A stretch of 15,339 nucleotides of DNA, taken from assembly GCA_025929745.1 (NCBI GenBank), contig JAICPQ010000025.1:1-15339 (forward strand). The letters run 5' to 3'. Source of the stretch: Burkholderiales bacterium (GTDB taxonomy: Bacteria > Pseudomonadota > Gammaproteobacteria > Burkholderiales > SG8-39). Positions 12,595 to 15,339 of the stretch are shown here, in pieces. Made by a program: the position numbers and the translations under genes. Under the pieces are notes generated by a model that was not told the DNA's origin, ran no database searches, and saw nothing but the letters and a program-made list of their open reading frames with translations. Position 1 is the stretch's first letter, and the number at the start of each line of letters is the position of its first letter.

Positions 12595-14185
12595 TCTCTT
12601 CGGGGTACGGAAACACGTCCTCGAGCAAACCCGCGCGCCAGCGCTCTTGCTTGGCGCGCCAGAACGCCGGGTCAAGCAGATCGCGGTGGTACTCGTAGAA
12701 GATCTCGCGTGCGCGCGGGTTGGCGACGAGAAAGCGCTCGAACTGCTCGGGGAACACGTCGCCGTCGCCGACGCGCCAGTACGGCTCGGCTGCGAGTTCT
12801 TCTTCGTAGCTCGCCGCCGGCGGAATGCGACGGAAGGTGACTTCGGTGATCGGCTGGATCTCGTCGTAGTCGTAGAACACGACGCGGTCGTGCCGCGTGA
12901 CGCCGAAATTCTTGAGCAGCATGTCACCGGGAAAGATGCCGGCGCCGGCGAGCTCCTTGATCGCGTTGCCGTACTCGCGCAGCGCATAGCGAAGCCGGGT
13001 CTCGTCGCCGTCGCGCCGGCATTCCTCGACGTGAATGTTGAGCGGCTGCATGCGGCGCTCGATATAGACATGGCGCACGACCAAGCTCTGACCCTCGAAT
13101 TCGACCGTGGCGGCGCAATCGCTCTTCAATTCCGCGATGAGATTGGGATCGAATCGGTCAAGCGGCAAGGCGACGAGCGAGTACTCGAGAGTATCGGCCA
13201 TTCGCCCTACGCGGTCATGCAGCTTTACCATGAGGTACTTGTCGATCACCGTCTGCCGGTCGATCTCCTTCGGCGGGGCGAAGCGGTCGCGGATCACTTT
13301 GAAAACATACGGGAACGAGGGCAGGGTGAAGACGAGCATAACCATTCCCTTGATGCCCGGAGCCACGACGAAGCGGTCGGTGGAGTGCTTCAGGTGGTAA
13401 TGCAGGTCGCGATAGAAAAGCGTCTTCCCCTGCTTGGCCAGGCCCACTGACATGTAAAGCTCGCAGCGCGGCTTGCGCGGCATGAGCCAGCGCAGAAACG
13501 AGATGTACGCGGCGGGTACCTCCATGTCGACGAAGAAGTACGTGCGCGCAAAGGAAAAGAGAACGAGCAGCTGATCCTCGCCTACGAGCAGCGTGTCGAG
13601 GTAGATATCGCCGCGCTCGTTCTGCAGGATCGGCACCGCGAAGGGCAACTCGCGGTGGGCGTTGATCACGCGGCCGATGATATATGCCGCCTTGTTGCGG
13701 AAGAAAAGCGAGGCCATGACCTGGATCTGCAGATCCGGCTGGGCGCGCGCGGGTCTCGGGAAATGCTCGCGCAGGGCGCGCACCACGTTGTGCACATCGC
13801 GCCGCAGATCCTCCCACGGGTTGGCGAGCGCCAAGCTCCTGGCGATCGAGAAAAGCGAGCTCCTCAATCCGTCTTTGAGGGGGTAGAAGCACCGGTAGCT
13901 CGGCGCCTCGCCCTCCAAGTGCTCGGTCGCGACCGCCGGGCGCCAGAATATGAACTCGTTGCGGTAGTAGCGCCGATGGAGCACCGCGCACGCCACCGAG
14001 TTGTAGAACGTTTCGGCGCACTCCGGCTGTTTGTGATCGTGCAGCAGGCCGATGTAGGCAACCTTGATGGCCGGCCATAGCGACTCGTCGACCTCGGCCT
14101 CGGGGAAGCGGTCGGCCACCGCGCGCACCGCTTCTTCCACGCGCGCGTCGTACATCTGGATGCGCTCGCGCGCGAGCGCCTGCAA
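12542..14185 (-). CDS. aceK: Isocitrate dehydrogenase kinase/phosphatase AceK
   Basis: AceK phosphorylates and dephosphorylates isocitrate dehydrogenase to direct isocitrate into the glyoxylate shunt. Counting from the TTG at 14185 (547 residues), I see the kinase ATP-binding region APGIKGMVMLVF with VFKVIRD, and the catalytic segment FPGDMLLKNFGVTRHDRVVF with Asp421, Lys425 and Asn426, equivalent to E. coli Asp457, Lys461 and Asn462. YDYDE follows. The regulatory N-terminal domain is also present. TTG 14185 is the first standard start in frame, yet clear AceK sequence (IARTILDGFDRHYGLF at about 14287-14240) lies upstream of it. The true N-terminus is therefore about 35-40 codons longer, near the aceA stop, without a conventional start. 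The C-terminal tail after FPYPEEIRF overlaps yggU. Confidence 0.93.
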   Translation of the reverse strand: MQALARERIQMYDARVEEAVRAVADRFPEAEVDESLWPAIKVAYIGLLHDHKQPECAETFYNSVACAVLHRRYYRNEFIFWRPAVATEHLEGEAPSYRCFYPLKDGLRSSLFSIARSLALANPWEDLRRDVHNVVRALREHFPRPARAQPDLQIQVMASLFFRNKAAYIIGRVINAHRELPFAVPILQNERGDIYLDTLLVGEDQLLVLFSFARTYFFVDMEVPAAYISFLRWLMPRKPRCELYMSVGLAKQGKTLFYRDLHYHLKHSTDRFVVAPGIKGMVMLVFTLPSFPYVFKVIRDRFAPPKEIDRQTVIDKYLMVKLHDRVGRMADTLEYSLVALPLDRFDPNLIAELKSDCAATVEFEGQSLVVRHVYIERRMQPLNIHVEECRRDGDETRLRYALREYGNAIKELAGAGIFPGDMLLKNFGVTRHDRVVFYDYDEIQPITEVTFRRIPPAASYEEELAAEPYWRVGDGDVFPEQFERFLVANPRAREIFYEYHRDLLDPAFWRAKQERWRAGLLEDVFPYPEEIRFSRSLRASAATSGPR

Positions 14186-14301
14186 TTCGCGCCAGGCGGC
14201 CCGCTCGTACAGCCGGCGCGCGTCGAGGGCGGCCTGGCGGAACAGGCCGTAGTGCCGGTCGAACCCATCGAGGATCGTCCGGGCGATGCGCGCGGCGAAA
14301 T

Positions 14302-15339
<1,038 letters not shown>

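Noticed and set aside
12647..13450. 267-codon plus-strand frame opposite aceK
   Set aside because: It is antisense to the conserved AceK kinase domain and has no recognisable domain.

Overview
The window is a GC-rich bacterial chromosome segment packed almost wall to wall with genes. The gene content points to a betaproteobacterium (Burkholderiales, Rhodocyclales or a related lineage): pilT-pilU back to back and divergent from yggS-proC-yggT-yggU, a NodI/NodJ-type ABC transporter, an E. coli-type isocitrate lyase followed by aceK, and HemJ as the protoporphyrinogen oxidase. I see no tRNA, rRNA, insertion sequence, CRISPR array or prophage gene. This is core genome rather than an accessory island.

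Layout. Positions 1-257 hold what looks like the 3' end of a membrane transporter gene, already interrupted by a stop at 66-68. From 232 to 5435 there is one tightly packed plus-strand run of seven genes: VanZ-family membrane protein, thioredoxin-like [2Fe-2S] ferredoxin, alpha/beta hydrolase, ABC ATPase, ABC permease, hemJ and an RlmL-type 23S rRNA methyltransferase. Gaps are 0-3 bases or the genes overlap, so one transcript with translational coupling is likely. On the minus strand a SurE nucleotidase (7096 to 6344) and a DUF72 protein (6339 to 5296) form a two-gene unit whose 3' end collides with the methyltransferase gene by 140 bases. A diacylglycerol-kinase-family gene (7120-8040) diverges from surE with only 23 bases between starts. 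pilT and pilU (10308 to 8112, minus) encode the twitching-motility retraction ATPases. Divergent from pilT is the plus-strand operon yggS, proC, yggT, yggU (10361-12594): PLP homeostasis, proline synthesis, a membrane protein and a small DUF167 protein. It converges on aceK (minus), which lies downstream of aceA (minus, cut by the right edge). AceA and AceK together run and control the glyoxylate shunt.

The most unusual spot is the aceA/aceK junction (about 14285-14330). Recognisable AceK sequence continues roughly 35-40 codons upstream of the first possible ATG/GTG/TTG start, right up to the aceA stop, with no conventional start codon. aceK is in the -1 frame relative to aceA, an AAAAAG run sits near the aceA end, and a 7-bp GC hairpin carries the aceA stop codon in its loop. 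This could be a rare-codon start, coupled re-initiation, a -1 frameshift giving some AceA-AceK fusion, or a sequence error. Nothing else in the window looks like a new system; the other findings are overlaps, unusual starts and gene-neighbourhood points.
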